NCBI GenBank assembly: GCA_027943245.1
Contig: JANDJZ010000535.1
Coordinates: 1 to 29,950 of the forward strand
DNA from: Acanthamoeba sp. SK_2022b
Lineage: Eukaryota > Discosea > Longamoebia > Acanthamoebidae
DNA: 29,950 nucleotides
Reading direction: 5' to 3'
Positions 7,543-16,182 of the stretch are shown piece by piece. The stretch's first letter is position 1. The number at the start of each line of letters is the position of its first letter. The notes beneath the pieces were generated by a model. That model saw only the letters and a program-made list of their open reading frames with translations. It had not been told where the DNA came from and made no database searches. Both the position numbers and the translations under genes were made by a program.

Positions 7543-8592
7543 ATGTTATATCAACTGAGCGTGATATTTGTGCTGGCGGTCGCCTGGGTGCTTATTGCCC
7601 GCCGGGCCGCTTTGGTGGTGGGGTTGGTGGATAAGCCCAATGCGCGCAAGCAACATCTGGGGCATATTCCGCTGGTCGGCGGCATCGCCGTGTACCTGAC
7701 GCTGACGCTGATGACGCTGTGGCAACCCGCCTGGCTGCCCGACAGCGCCGTCTATCTGTTGTGTGTCACGGCGCTGGTGGTGTTGGGCGTACTGGATGAC
7801 CGCTTTGATCTGCCCGTGGCGCCGCGCGTCATGGTGCAGGGAGGGATCGCGCTGGCGATGATGCTGGCGGCAGGGATGCAGCTTTCCTCGCTGGGCTATG
7901 TCTGGGGCCATCAGGAAGTGATGCTCGGTTATGGCGCGCTGCTGCTTACGCCGCTGGCGGTCTGGGGGGCGATCAACGCCTACAACATGGTCGATGGCAT
8001 CGATGGGCAGCTGGGCGCCTTGTCCTGCGTCACCTTCGTGGCGTTGGCCATCCTGTTCGGATTGGGCGGCCGGGAAGACCTGGCGCTGTGGTGTCTGGGT
8101 CTGATCGTCGCGCTGGCGGCTTATCTGCTGTTTAACCTGAGCCTGTTCGGTGCGCGCAACAAGATCTTTATGGGAGACGCCGGCAGCATGGTGATCGGCT
8201 TCAGCGTGCTGTGGCTGGTGTTGCTGGCGACGCAGGGGCCGCAGTCGGTGATGCGCCCGGTCACCGCGCTGTGGTTGATCGCCATTCCCCTGATGGACAT
8301 GGTGACCGTGATGGTGCGCCGCCTGTTGCGCCGCCAAAGCCCCTTCAAAGCGGGCCGCGATCACTTACACCATATTTTGATGCGCCGCGGGCTCAATGCA
8401 CGCCAGGCGCTGGCAATGAGCACCATGCTGGCGGTGACGCTGGCCTGCGTCGGCATTTGCAGCGAAGTGTTGAAGCTGCAGGAAAGCCTGATGCTGGTGG
8501 CGTTTCTGCTCTGTTTCTGCGGTTATTTCGCCATGCTGCGTGAACCGCGCCAGGCAACGGTACTCCGCGACAACCCCAGCGTTGGCCGATAA
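7543..8592 (+). CDS. WecA-like undecaprenyl-phosphate sugar-1-phosphate transferase (EPS initiating enzyme)
   Basis: A 349-residue polytopic protein of the PNPT family (WecA/TagO/MraY). It has the family motifs in order: LDDRFDLP with D85/D86, NMVDGIDG (N148, D151, D154), FMGDAGS with D212, and HLHHILMRRG (H274-H277). About 11 membrane helices with these loops on the cytoplasmic side. It moves a HexNAc-1-phosphate (GlcNAc or GalNAc class) from UDP-sugar to undecaprenyl phosphate, the first step of repeat-unit assembly. Strong ribosome site GGAGGAA 5-6 bases before ATG. First gene after ops. The housekeeping wecA is expected in the enterobacterial-common-antigen locus, so this is probably a paralogue. 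Sugar specificity is not known. Confidence 0.88.
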   Translation: MLYQLSVIFVLAVAWVLIARRAALVVGLVDKPNARKQHLGHIPLVGGIAVYLTLTLMTLWQPAWLPDSAVYLLCVTALVVLGVLDDRFDLPVAPRVMVQGGIALAMMLAAGMQLSSLGYVWGHQEVMLGYGALLLTPLAVWGAINAYNMVDGIDGQLGALSCVTFVALAILFGLGGREDLALWCLGLIVALAAYLLFNLSLFGARNKIFMGDAGSMVIGFSVLWLVLLATQGPQSVMRPVTALWLIAIPLMDMVTVMVRRLLRRQSPFKAGRDHLHHILMRRGLNARQALAMSTMLAVTLACVGICSEVLKLQESLMLVAFLLCFCGYFAMLREPRQATVLRDNPSVGR

Positions 8593-8599
8593 TCCTCTC

Positions 8600-8621
8600 A
8601 CGGGCTGCGGCAGCAGCCCGT
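8600..8621 (+). other. Perfect intercistronic hairpin between the WecA-like gene and wza
   Basis: ACGGGCTGC (8600-8608) and GCAGCCCGT (8613-8621) form a perfect 9-bp GC-rich stem with a GGCA tetraloop. It starts 8 bases after the WecA-like gene stop and ends 16 bases before the wza ATG. There is no U-run after it, so it could be an attenuator, an mRNA-processing or stability element, or a modulator of wza translation. Confidence 0.65.
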
Positions 8622-8637
8622 CTATCACGGTACCTCC

Positions 8638-9771
8638 ATGAATCTTCATTTGGCCCTTTTGATGCCGTTGGTCTGCACCTCCGCGCTGTTGAGCGGTTGT
8701 ACGGTGGTCCCCGGCTCGCATTTACCGACCAGTGGAAAAGCCATCGTCGTGCAGCAGGACGACGATTTCGATTTGAATAACCAGGTACAGGTCTATCGCA
8801 TGTCGCCGATGCTGCTGCAGAAAATGCGGCGCGTAGAACCGGTCGCCCGGCCGAACCCGGCGCTGGATCAGCGGTTGCAGAGTTATCAATACCGCATCGG
8901 CGTCGGCGACGTGTTGAACGTCACGGTTTGGGATCACCCCGAGTTGACCACGCCGGCCGGGCAGTACCGCAGCGCCAGTGACACCGGCAACTGGGTGCAT
9001 GCGGATGGCACGATCTTTTATCCCTATATCGGGCGCGTGGCGGTGGTGGGCAAGACCGTCACCGAAGTGCGCAACCTGATTGCCGGCCGTCTGGCGCAGT
9101 ATGTGGAAAGCCCGCAGGTGGACGTCAGCATCGCCGCTTTCCGCTCGCAGAAGGCTTACGTGACCGGCGAAGTGAAAACCTCCGGCCAACAGGCGATCAC
9201 CAACGTGCCGTTGACCATCCTGGACGCGATCAACGCCGCCGGCGGCCTGACGGACAACGCCGACTGGCGCAACGTGGTGCTGACCCATCAGGGCAAGGAG
9301 CGGGCTATCTCGCTGCAGGCGCTGATGCAGCGCGGCGACATCAGCCAGAACGCGCTGCTGCAGCCGGGCGACATCCTCTACATCCCGCGCAATGACGAAC
9401 TGAAAGTGTTCGTGATGGGCGAGGTGGGTAAGCAAGCGACGCTGAAGATGGATCGCAGCGGCATGACCCTGACCGAAGCCCTCGGATCTTCCGAAGGGAT
9501 CAGCCAGACGGTGGCGGATGCGACCGGGGTATTCGTGATCCGTCCGAGCGGCGGTAAAACGCCGCAGCGGCTGGCGACGCTGTATCAGTTCGATCTCTCC
9601 GACGCCAGCGCGCTGGCGATGGGCGCTGAATTTCAGCTGCAACCTTACGACGTCGTGTACGTCACTGCGGCGCCGGTCGCGCGCTGGAACCGTTTGATCA
9701 GCCAGCTGGTGCCGACCATCAGCAGCTTTAACGATCTCAGCGAGGCTACCTTGCGCGTGCGCAACTGGTAA
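8638..9771 (+). CDS. wza: Wza, outer-membrane polysaccharide export lipoprotein
   Basis: A 377-residue protein closely similar to E. coli Wza. The signal peptide ends in a lipobox LLSGC with the lipidated cysteine C21. The family core is evident: [28 protein letters not shown] (Poly_export/PES domain), then two SLBB-like ligand-binding segments ([42 protein letters not shown]), and the C-terminal [21 protein letters not shown] that precedes the membrane-spanning helix of the octameric pore. Exports finished polymer through the outer membrane in contact with Wzc. The ribosome site is poor, so translation may depend on coupling past the hairpin upstream. Confidence 0.95.
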   Translation: MNLHLALLMPLVCTSALLSGCTVVPGSHLPTSGKAIVVQQDDDFDLNNQVQVYRMSPMLLQKMRRVEPVARPNPALDQRLQSYQYRIGVGDVLNVTVWDHPELTTPAGQYRSASDTGNWVHADGTIFYPYIGRVAVVGKTVTEVRNLIAGRLAQYVESPQVDVSIAAFRSQKAYVTGEVKTSGQQAITNVPLTILDAINAAGGLTDNADWRNVVLTHQGKERAISLQALMQRGDISQNALLQPGDILYIPRNDELKVFVMGEVGKQATLKMDRSGMTLTEALGSSEGISQTVADATGVFVIRPSGGKTPQRLATLYQFDLSDASALAMGAEFQLQPYDVVYVTAAPVARWNRLISQLVPTISSFNDLSEATLRVRNW

Positions 9772-9798
9772 CTCCGCAGGGTGAATAAGGAACAGAAG

Positions 9799-11979
9799 AT
9801 GAAAAACAATGCGCTGTCCGTGATGGTGGCCGAACAAGATGAAAAGCTGGAGTGGGAGCGCCTGATCGGGCCGCTGTGGGATAACCGTTGGCGGATCGCC
9901 GCCGTGACCGGTTTGGCCGGCGTGCTGGGTGTTGCCTACGCCCTGCTGGCCACCCCGGTATACCAGGCCACGGCGGTGGTGCAGGTGGAGAAGCAGCTGT
10001 CCGGCGATTCGCTGCTGCGTGAAACGCTGGACAGCTCGATGGGGCAAAGTTCGGCGACGGAGGATGAGGTGACGCTGGTCAAGTCACGCTACGTGCTGGG
10101 CAAAACGGTGGACGCCCTCGGTCTGACGGTGCGCGTCAGCCCGGACTATTTCCCGGTGTTCGGCAAAGGCTTTGCCCGGCTGAGCGGCGAAAAGCCGCCG
10201 GTCCTGGACATTGCCACGCTGACGACGCCGGAGGACATGCTGGACGAAACGCTGACGCTGACGGTGCGCGACGGACAGCATTACGAATTGAGCCATGACG
10301 GCGACAAACTGTTCAGCGGTGTGGTCGGGCAGCCGGTGGCGCAGGGCGGTTGGAACATGACCGTCTCGGCGCTGGACGCGGCGCCGGGCGCCAGCTTTAC
10401 CGTGGTCAAAGTCGCGCGTCAAAAAGCGGTGGACGATCTGCGTAAATACCTGGACGTGGTGCCGGGTGGCAAGGACAGCGGCATCATGACCTTTACGCTG
10501 CCGAGCGAAGATCCGCAGAATGCCGAGGCGATGCTGAAGAACATCACCGACAACTATCTGCAGCAGAACGTGGATCGCAAAACGGAAGAGACGCAGCGTA
10601 TGCTGGCGTTCCTGCAAGAGCAGCTGCCGCAAACGCAAACCTCATTGAACAACGCCGAAACTCAGCTCAATCAATTCCGCCAGCAAAACGACTCGGTGGA
10701 TCTGTCGCTGGAAGCCAAATCGGTGCTGGATACTCAGGTGCAGCTTGAGGCCCAGCTCAACGAGCTGACCTTCAAGGAAGCGGAGATCTCCAAGCTCTAT
10801 ACCCGTGTACACCCGGCTTACCGGGCGCTGCTGGAAAAGCGCGCCACGCTGGAGGCGGAAAAGGCGCGGCTGGGTAAACAGGTGCAGACGCTGCCGAAAA
10901 TGCAGCAGGAGATCCTGCGCCTCACCCGCGACGTGCAGGTGGATCAACAGGTTTACATGCAGCTGATGAACAAGCAGCAGGAGCTGAGCATCAGCAAGGC
11001 CGGCACGGTGGGCAACGTTCGCATCATCGACGAGGCGGAAACCGCTATCCGACCGATCAAGCCGCAAAAGGCGTTGATCGTGCTGCTGGCGCTGCTGCTG
11101 GGCGCGGCGGGCGCCGCCTCGGTCGTGCTGTTGCGCGCGGCTTTCCATCGCGGCATCAATGATATCGACACCCTGGAGAGACGAGGCATCAACGTCTACG
11201 CCACCGTGCCGCTGTCGCCGTGGCAGGTGAAGCGCAACCGCGAACAGCGTCATTTGCTGCCTAAATCCGGCGGCCGGCGCTTGCCGGTCCTGGCGGTGGC
11301 CGAACCGACGGATCTGTCGGTGGAAGCGATCCGCAGCCTGCGCACCAGCCTGCATTTCGCCATGATGGAGGCCAAGAACAACATTCTGATGGTCTCCGGT
11401 GCCAGCCCGGAAAGCGGCAAGAGCTTTACCAGTACCAACCTGGCGGTGGTGGTGGCGCAGGCCGGGCAGCGGGTGCTGTTGATCGACGCCGATATGCGCA
11501 AAGGCTTCCTGCACCGCTGGCTGGCGGATGACGGGCATCAGGGCCTGTCCGACCTGCTGGTAGGCAACGTGATGGCGGAACAGGCGGTGCGGAAAACCGC
11601 CATCGCCAATCTGGACTTCGTGCCGCGCGGCCAGGTGCCGCCGAACCCGTCCGAACTGTTGATGCATCGCCGTTTCGCCGATTTTCTGCGCTGGGCCGGG
11701 CAAAACTACGATCTGGTGCTGATCGATACGCCGCCGATTCTGGCGGTGACGGATGCGGCGATCGTCGGCAATCACGCCGGCACCTCGCTGCTGGTGGTGC
11801 GTTTTGAGGTCAACACCGTCAAGCAGATCGAAACCAGCATGCGCCGTTTCGAACAGAATGGGGTGGGGATCAAGGGCGTGATCCTCAACGGCATGGTGAA
11901 GAAGGCGGCAACCGACATGAGCTACTACAACTTCGCCTACCCAAGCCATCGGGAAGATAGCCCGCAGGCAGGGGAATAA
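9799..11979 (+). CDS. wzc: Wzc, inner-membrane polysaccharide co-polymerase and tyrosine autokinase
   Basis: I place the start at ATG 9799, because AAGGAA (9787-9792) lies 6 bases before it; an in-frame GTG at 9781 has no spacing for a ribosome site. The 726-residue protein has TM1 (about 33-51), a long periplasmic coiled-coil region, TM2 (about 425-448), and a BY-kinase domain with Walker A GASPESGKS (534-542, K541), Walker A' LLIDADMR (D563) and Walker B LVLIDTPP (D643). Controls chain length and gates export with Wza. The C-terminal tyrosine cluster is short (Y709, Y710, Y714) compared with E. coli Wzc. No wzb phosphatase gene lies between wza and wzc, the usual place. Confidence 0.94.
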   Translation: MKNNALSVMVAEQDEKLEWERLIGPLWDNRWRIAAVTGLAGVLGVAYALLATPVYQATAVVQVEKQLSGDSLLRETLDSSMGQSSATEDEVTLVKSRYVLGKTVDALGLTVRVSPDYFPVFGKGFARLSGEKPPVLDIATLTTPEDMLDETLTLTVRDGQHYELSHDGDKLFSGVVGQPVAQGGWNMTVSALDAAPGASFTVVKVARQKAVDDLRKYLDVVPGGKDSGIMTFTLPSEDPQNAEAMLKNITDNYLQQNVDRKTEETQRMLAFLQEQLPQTQTSLNNAETQLNQFRQQNDSVDLSLEAKSVLDTQVQLEAQLNELTFKEAEISKLYTRVHPAYRALLEKRATLEAEKARLGKQVQTLPKMQQEILRLTRDVQVDQQVYMQLMNKQQELSISKAGTVGNVRIIDEAETAIRPIKPQKALIVLLALLLGAAGAASVVLLRAAFHRGINDIDTLERRGINVYATVPLSPWQVKRNREQRHLLPKSGGRRLPVLAVAEPTDLSVEAIRSLRTSLHFAMMEAKNNILMVSGASPESGKSFTSTNLAVVVAQAGQRVLLIDADMRKGFLHRWLADDGHQGLSDLLVGNVMAEQAVRKTAIANLDFVPRGQVPPNPSELLMHRRFADFLRWAGQNYDLVLIDTPPILAVTDAAIVGNHAGTSLLVVRFEVNTVKQIETSMRRFEQNGVGIKGVILNGMVKKAATDMSYYNFAYPSHREDSPQAGE

Positions 11980-11983
11980 GCGG

Positions 11984-13282
11984 GTGAAGGCCATTATCAC
12001 CAATGCCCTGTGGCTGATGCTCGAACGCGTTTCGCTCAGCCTGTCCGGCATCTTCGTCTCCATTTACGTTGCGCGCTATCTGGGGCCCGCGCAGTTTGGC
12101 GCGCTCAACTATCTGTTGGCGACGATTGCCATCGTGGTGCCACTGGTGCAGTTGGGCGCCGACAGCATCATTTTCAACCGGGTCGCCCGCCGACAACCGA
12201 GCGGCATTCGCCTGATGCTGGCGTCAATACGCCTGCGCCGTTGGCTGTTCCTGGCGGTGACGCTGCCGATACTGACATGGAGCTATTTCAGCCAATCGCC
12301 CGCCAGCCAACTGATGACGCTGTTGCTGCTTGTCAGCGCCTATTTCTCGATTCAGGACGTGTACAAGATTTATTACGATGCCCGCCTGCAGTCGAAACGC
12401 AATACGCTGATCAACAACCTGGCGCTGCTGCTGTCGATCGGGCTGCGGCTGGCGCTGGTGAGCGCCGCGCTGCCGCTGGTGTGGTTCGCGGTGCCCTACA
12501 TCCTCAGCAGCGCCGTCCCTTACCTGGCGCGCCTCTGGTTATTCCGTGGGGAAGCTGCGGCCTCGCCGCGGGTTACGCCGCGCCAGGCCGGGCGCTACGG
12601 CCGTTATTTGCTCAAGGTGGGCTTGCCGCTGGCCATCTCCAGCCTGTCGATAGTGATCTATACCCGCATCGATCAAATCATGCTGGGCAATCTGGTCGGC
12701 GAGCAGGCGGTAGGCTGGTTCAGTGCCGCCACCACCCTCAGCCAAGGCTGGGTGTTCGTGCCGATGGCGCTGATCACCTCGTTGATGCCGGGCATTGCCA
12801 GCTGTCGCGATCCGTTGGAGCAGGAATACCGTATCCGGGTGCTTTATCTGGTGGTCTTGGGCCTGTCGTTGCCGGTGTTGCTGGGCCTGTGGTGGTTCGC
12901 CCACCCGGCCATTGCGCTGCTGTACGGTGCCGCTTTCCAACCGGCCGCCAGCATCCTGGCCATTTGTACGCTGACCTCGCTGTTCTCGGTCATGGGGACG
13001 GTTTCGTACCGCAGCATCGTGCTGTTCGCCGGCTATCGCTTTATCGCCATCAAGATGCCGTTGGTGGCCGTGGCGAACGTGGTGATGAATCTGCTGCTGA
13101 TCCCGCGCTACGGCCTGATCGGTGCGGCGGTGTCTACGCTGCTGGCGGAATTCATTTCGTTCTTCGTGCTGAACAGTTTATTCCGTGGCGGAAAAATTAC
13201 CCGACTGCAGCTGACCTGTTTTTACTGCTTGCCGCGTCTTGTCAGCAAATTAAGGAGAGAACATGTTAAACATCCTGGTTAA
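11984..13282 (+). CDS. wzx: Wzx-like oligosaccharide-lipid flippase
   Basis: A 432-residue, strongly hydrophobic protein with about 12-14 membrane helices and the polysaccharide-synthesis/MATE-like pattern: N-terminal LERVSLSLSGIFVSIYVARYLGPAQFGALNYLLA, then a middle helix with KVGLPLAISSLSIVIYTRIDQIMLGNLVGEQAVGWF. This pattern is typical of Wzx/RfbX flippases. It would turn undecaprenyl-PP-linked repeat units to the periplasmic face for Wzy. The start is GTG at 11984, with GGGGAA upstream inside the end of wzc. Its 3' end overlaps the next gene by 20 bases. Wzx sequences are divergent, so the family is firm but the cargo is unknown. Confidence 0.88.
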   Translation: MKAIITNALWLMLERVSLSLSGIFVSIYVARYLGPAQFGALNYLLATIAIVVPLVQLGADSIIFNRVARRQPSGIRLMLASIRLRRWLFLAVTLPILTWSYFSQSPASQLMTLLLLVSAYFSIQDVYKIYYDARLQSKRNTLINNLALLLSIGLRLALVSAALPLVWFAVPYILSSAVPYLARLWLFRGEAAASPRVTPRQAGRYGRYLLKVGLPLAISSLSIVIYTRIDQIMLGNLVGEQAVGWFSAATTLSQGWVFVPMALITSLMPGIASCRDPLEQEYRIRVLYLVVLGLSLPVLLGLWWFAHPAIALLYGAAFQPAASILAICTLTSLFSVMGTVSYRSIVLFAGYRFIAIKMPLVAVANVVMNLLLIPRYGLIGAAVSTLLAEFISFFVLNSLFRGGKITRLQLTCFYCLPRLVSKLRREHVKHPG

Positions 13283-14111
13283 AAACATTTCCAAACGCCT
13301 GCCCGATGCCTGGCACCATCAGGTTAAATACGCGCTCTATTTCAAGAAGCTGCCGCACCTGTCAAAACCGACCGGCTTCAGCGAAAAGATCATGCGTCGC
13401 AAAATTTATCCGCGCAGCATCTATACCACCTTGTCGGACAAGTTCAAGGTACGTGAATTTATCGCCGGTCTGTGGGGCGAGGAGTATCTGGTGGAGCTGT
13501 ATGCGCATGGCACTGAGCTCAGCTACGACATGTTCAGGCAATTGCCCAACGCCTTCGTGCTGAAGGCCAACCACGGCAGCGGTTATAACCGGTTGGTGTT
13601 CGACAAGCAGCAGGTGAGCTACGCGGAGTTGTACGATCTCAGCAACGCGTGGATGCGCAGCAACTTTTACGAGCAGAGTCGCGAAAAGCATTATCTGGAT
13701 ATCGAACCCTGCATCATGGTGGAGCGCCTGTTGCTGGATGGCGAGCAGGTGCCGAACGATATCAAGTTTCATTGTTTTAACGACAGTCATGAAATTCGCA
13801 TGTTCATCCAGGTGGACTATCAGCGTTTCGGCACTCATCGGCGCGATATTTTCGATATCGACTGGAACCGCACCGAAATCCGTATCAGCTTGCCGAATGC
13901 CGACGAACCGATGCCGCGCCCTACGCGGCTGGACGAAATGACGCGTTTGGCTCGCCAGACAGCGCAGCAGTTCTCTTATGTCCGCGTGGATTTCTACCAG
14001 GTCGGCGAGAAGGTGTATTTCGGTGAGTTGACGTTTACGCCTGGCGCGGGGTTAAGCAAGCTGATGCCGAAAAACATTGAGCAGGAATGGGGCAGTTATT
14101 TTACTGAGTAA
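13263..14111 (+). CDS. TupA-like ATP-grasp protein of polysaccharide clusters
   Basis: A 282-residue soluble protein resembling the TupA-like ATP-grasp family. It shows PTGFSEKIMRRKIY near the N-terminus, the nucleotide-loop-like AFVLKANHGSGYNRLVFDK, VPNDIKFHCF in the middle, and the metal-binding-like end YVRVDFYQVGEKVYFGELTFTPGAGL (D243, E255). TupA is named from teichuronopeptide synthesis in Bacillus. Relatives are common in capsule and O-antigen clusters and are thought to attach an amino acid or act as unusual transferases, but the function is generally unproven. It has the best ribosome site in the operon (AAGGAGAG, 5 bases before ATG), placed inside the wzx end with a 20-base overlap, so it is probably translated at high level. 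It could decorate the repeat unit. Confidence 0.75.
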   Translation: MLNILVKNISKRLPDAWHHQVKYALYFKKLPHLSKPTGFSEKIMRRKIYPRSIYTTLSDKFKVREFIAGLWGEEYLVELYAHGTELSYDMFRQLPNAFVLKANHGSGYNRLVFDKQQVSYAELYDLSNAWMRSNFYEQSREKHYLDIEPCIMVERLLLDGEQVPNDIKFHCFNDSHEIRMFIQVDYQRFGTHRRDIFDIDWNRTEIRISLPNADEPMPRPTRLDEMTRLARQTAQQFSYVRVDFYQVGEKVYFGELTFTPGAGLSKLMPKNIEQEWGSYFTE

Positions 14112-14117
14112 ACACTT

Positions 14118-15272
14118 ATGCAAAGAGTCGCCTCCAATTTTCAAATGCATGCCAACGCCGGTTATAATCAGTCGCGGGATTTAGTCAATCAATCCATCGT
14201 ATTGACCTTTCTGCTGATGTTTTTCGTGAAAACCTTCCTGACCTCGGGATCGTTCAACAGCGAGCTGATTAATAAAACCGTGATGGGGCTTAATGGCCTG
14301 ATGTTGCTCTATGTCGGTTATGCATTTTTTATCGCTACGCTGGCGGAAAAAGCGGTTGCGGGTTTTTTGGCTCTGTTGTTTCTGGTTAATATTGCCACCG
14401 GGCATGGGGATTATCTGTTTGGCGCGGTATTCAGCACGGCCGTGATCATTTTATTTCGCCGCATAGACATGGGACGTGGCGCTGAAATGTTTGCCATCGC
14501 CTTTGTGGTGGCAGGGTTGCTGATGGTCATTCCCTATAGCTTTTACACCAATGGGTTTGTTTATCTTGATGAACGTTACGGCAACAGATTAACGCTGGGT
14601 TTCGATAACCCGAATACCCTGGCGTATTATTCTTTTGCCTTGTTCGCCACGCTGCTGTGCCTGATCGACCATGCGAAACTAATGCGTGGAATGAAAAATA
14701 TCGCGTCGTTGGCGGTGTCGGCGTTAATTCTCCCGGTGCTGATGTATTCCTATTCTCGCACCTGTTTTATGCTGGCGTTGTTGATGTTATTGCTGTTTTG
14801 GCTGGCGCCGCTGCTGCGTGTCGCCCCCAATAGAAAAGTCTGCATCGTGCTGACGTTGGTTATTGTCGGCTTTCAATTCGCCAGCGTTATGCTCTGGGGC
14901 AGCAATCCGGCATTGGATGCCCTCTTGAACCAGGCGTTGACCGGGCGAGTCTGGTTCTCCTGGCAGATGTTTCAGTCGGTGGGGCTACCCAATCCGCTGT
15001 TCGGCATGAATATAGAACCTTATAAACCCGTCGATTTCTTCTTCATTGCCATGTTTTATTCGGCCGGTGGCCTCGCCTCTGTCGTCATGCTTTTCTGTTA
15101 TTTTCACCTGTTGGGTAACATGCGCAAGCTGAGTCGGTTCATGCGCTGGGTGGTGGTGGTTTTCCTGTTAACAACGTTGACGGAAACCTATTTTTTGGTC
15201 CCGGTATTTAACGTGTCGTTATTGTTGCTTTGCCGTGGAAAAGAAATGATAAATTCTAAATTAGAGGGTTAA
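14118..15272 (+). CDS. wzy: Wzy-like polysaccharide polymerase
   Basis: A 384-residue protein with about 10-11 membrane helices and little sequence signature, as usual for Wzy. It has a larger hydrophilic periplasmic loop in the first third (YSFYTNGFVYLDERYGNRLTLGFDNPNTLAYYSFAL), where the GFDNPNTLA segment recalls the O-antigen ligase/polymerase (Wzy_C) family. A second loop, LTGRVWFSWQMFQSVGLPNPLFG, is another family-like feature. It would polymerise lipid-linked repeat units in the periplasm. The GC content drops compared with wza-wzc. Position between a flippase, glycosyltransferases and export genes supports the call. The ribosome site is weak. A WaaL-type ligase is possible but less likely in this context. 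Confidence 0.8.
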   Translation: MQRVASNFQMHANAGYNQSRDLVNQSIVLTFLLMFFVKTFLTSGSFNSELINKTVMGLNGLMLLYVGYAFFIATLAEKAVAGFLALLFLVNIATGHGDYLFGAVFSTAVIILFRRIDMGRGAEMFAIAFVVAGLLMVIPYSFYTNGFVYLDERYGNRLTLGFDNPNTLAYYSFALFATLLCLIDHAKLMRGMKNIASLAVSALILPVLMYSYSRTCFMLALLMLLLFWLAPLLRVAPNRKVCIVLTLVIVGFQFASVMLWGSNPALDALLNQALTGRVWFSWQMFQSVGLPNPLFGMNIEPYKPVDFFFIAMFYSAGGLASVVMLFCYFHLLGNMRKLSRFMRWVVVVFLLTTLTETYFLVPVFNVSLLLLCRGKEMINSKLEG

Positions 15273-15275
15273 GAA

Positions 15276-16181
15276 ATGGATTTCTCGATCGTGATCCCTA
15301 TTTACAATAGTGCACGCTATCTGCCTAAAACTCTGAAGCGGGTTTTCAACGCTTGCCAGGGGTTCGACTATCAGGTGATTTTGGTTGATGATTGCTCTGA
15401 CGAGGATGATATTAAATATATTCGCCAGATAGCAGCAACCAATAGCAATGTGATGCTGCACGAGAAAAAAAAGAAGAGCAATGCGGCGGTATCGCGTAAC
15501 TTAGGCATCAAGTTGGCGCAATCGGAGATCGTGTTTTTTCTCGATTCCGATGATTACTTCACAACCAACTATATTATCCGCCGCATGAATAAACATGAAG
15601 ATCGCCATATTGATATTATCTTCGGTAACTATGCGGAGGTAAGCGGCGATTCGGTACGTGACTTCAACTTCCACTACAAATCCGGTTCTTCCGGCGAAGA
15701 TTTTCTTTTTCTGGAAATGGGCGATATTCGTTCATCCACCATCAGCATACGTAAAAAAAGCGATCGCCGCTTTTTATTTCCCGAGTTCCTCAATAAGCAT
15801 CAGGATTGGGGTTTTTTGGTCAATGCCACCAATTTGGGCGCGCATGTGGCGCACGACGCCGGCGGAGGGGTGTTTCTCGACGTAGGGCGCTACGGGCGCA
15901 TGACGGCGAAGCTTAATCTGGAGGCCAGCGATCGCTTTATCAATACCTTCCTCAGCCCCAGCGATCGCCATATCAGCGGATTCGCCTGCAAGCACCTGCT
16001 GGCCTCGCTGTATTCGGAGAACGCTCAGGCGTTCAATTATTACTCGTCGCGCATCGTGCGGCGCAGCCTGAGCGGCAAGTTCAAGATGATCAAATGGTAT
16101 GGCGATTGTCTGGCGCGGTTGGGGTTGTTCTCGGTTGGCGGCCGGCTGCTGCGCAATGTGCGCCAGGGATTCAGGAGATGA
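15276..16181 (+). CDS. Family 2 glycosyltransferase (GT-A fold)
   Basis: A 301-residue cytoplasmic enzyme with a typical GT2 N-terminal half: FSIVIPIYNSARYLPKTL, the nucleotide-binding VDDCSDEDD (D38/D39), AAVSRNLGI, and the metal-binding FFLDSDDYF (D90-D93). The rest, with HKHQDWGFL-like text (LNKHQDWGFLVNA), may hold the ED-type base region. It adds one sugar to the lipid-linked repeat. It starts 3 bases after wzy with a GAGGG site. Donor and linkage cannot be read. AT content is higher than neighbours in the first half. Confidence 0.88.
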   Translation: MDFSIVIPIYNSARYLPKTLKRVFNACQGFDYQVILVDDCSDEDDIKYIRQIAATNSNVMLHEKKKKSNAAVSRNLGIKLAQSEIVFFLDSDDYFTTNYIIRRMNKHEDRHIDIIFGNYAEVSGDSVRDFNFHYKSGSSGEDFLFLEMGDIRSSTISIRKKSDRRFLFPEFLNKHQDWGFLVNATNLGAHVAHDAGGGVFLDVGRYGRMTAKLNLEASDRFINTFLSPSDRHISGFACKHLLASLYSENAQAFNYYSSRIVRRSLSGKFKMIKWYGDCLARLGLFSVGGRLLRNVRQGFRR

Positions 16182-16182
16182 T

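Noticed and set aside
12706..12713. Partial ops match GGCGGTAG within wzx
   Set aside because: It breaks from the ops consensus after eight bases, lies inside a coding region and has no JUMPstart context.
12010..13269. 419-codon alternative frame inside wzx on the same strand
   Set aside because: The wzx frame has a consistent membrane-helix pattern; the other frame gives a soluble, G/R/P/Q-rich text without any family feature.
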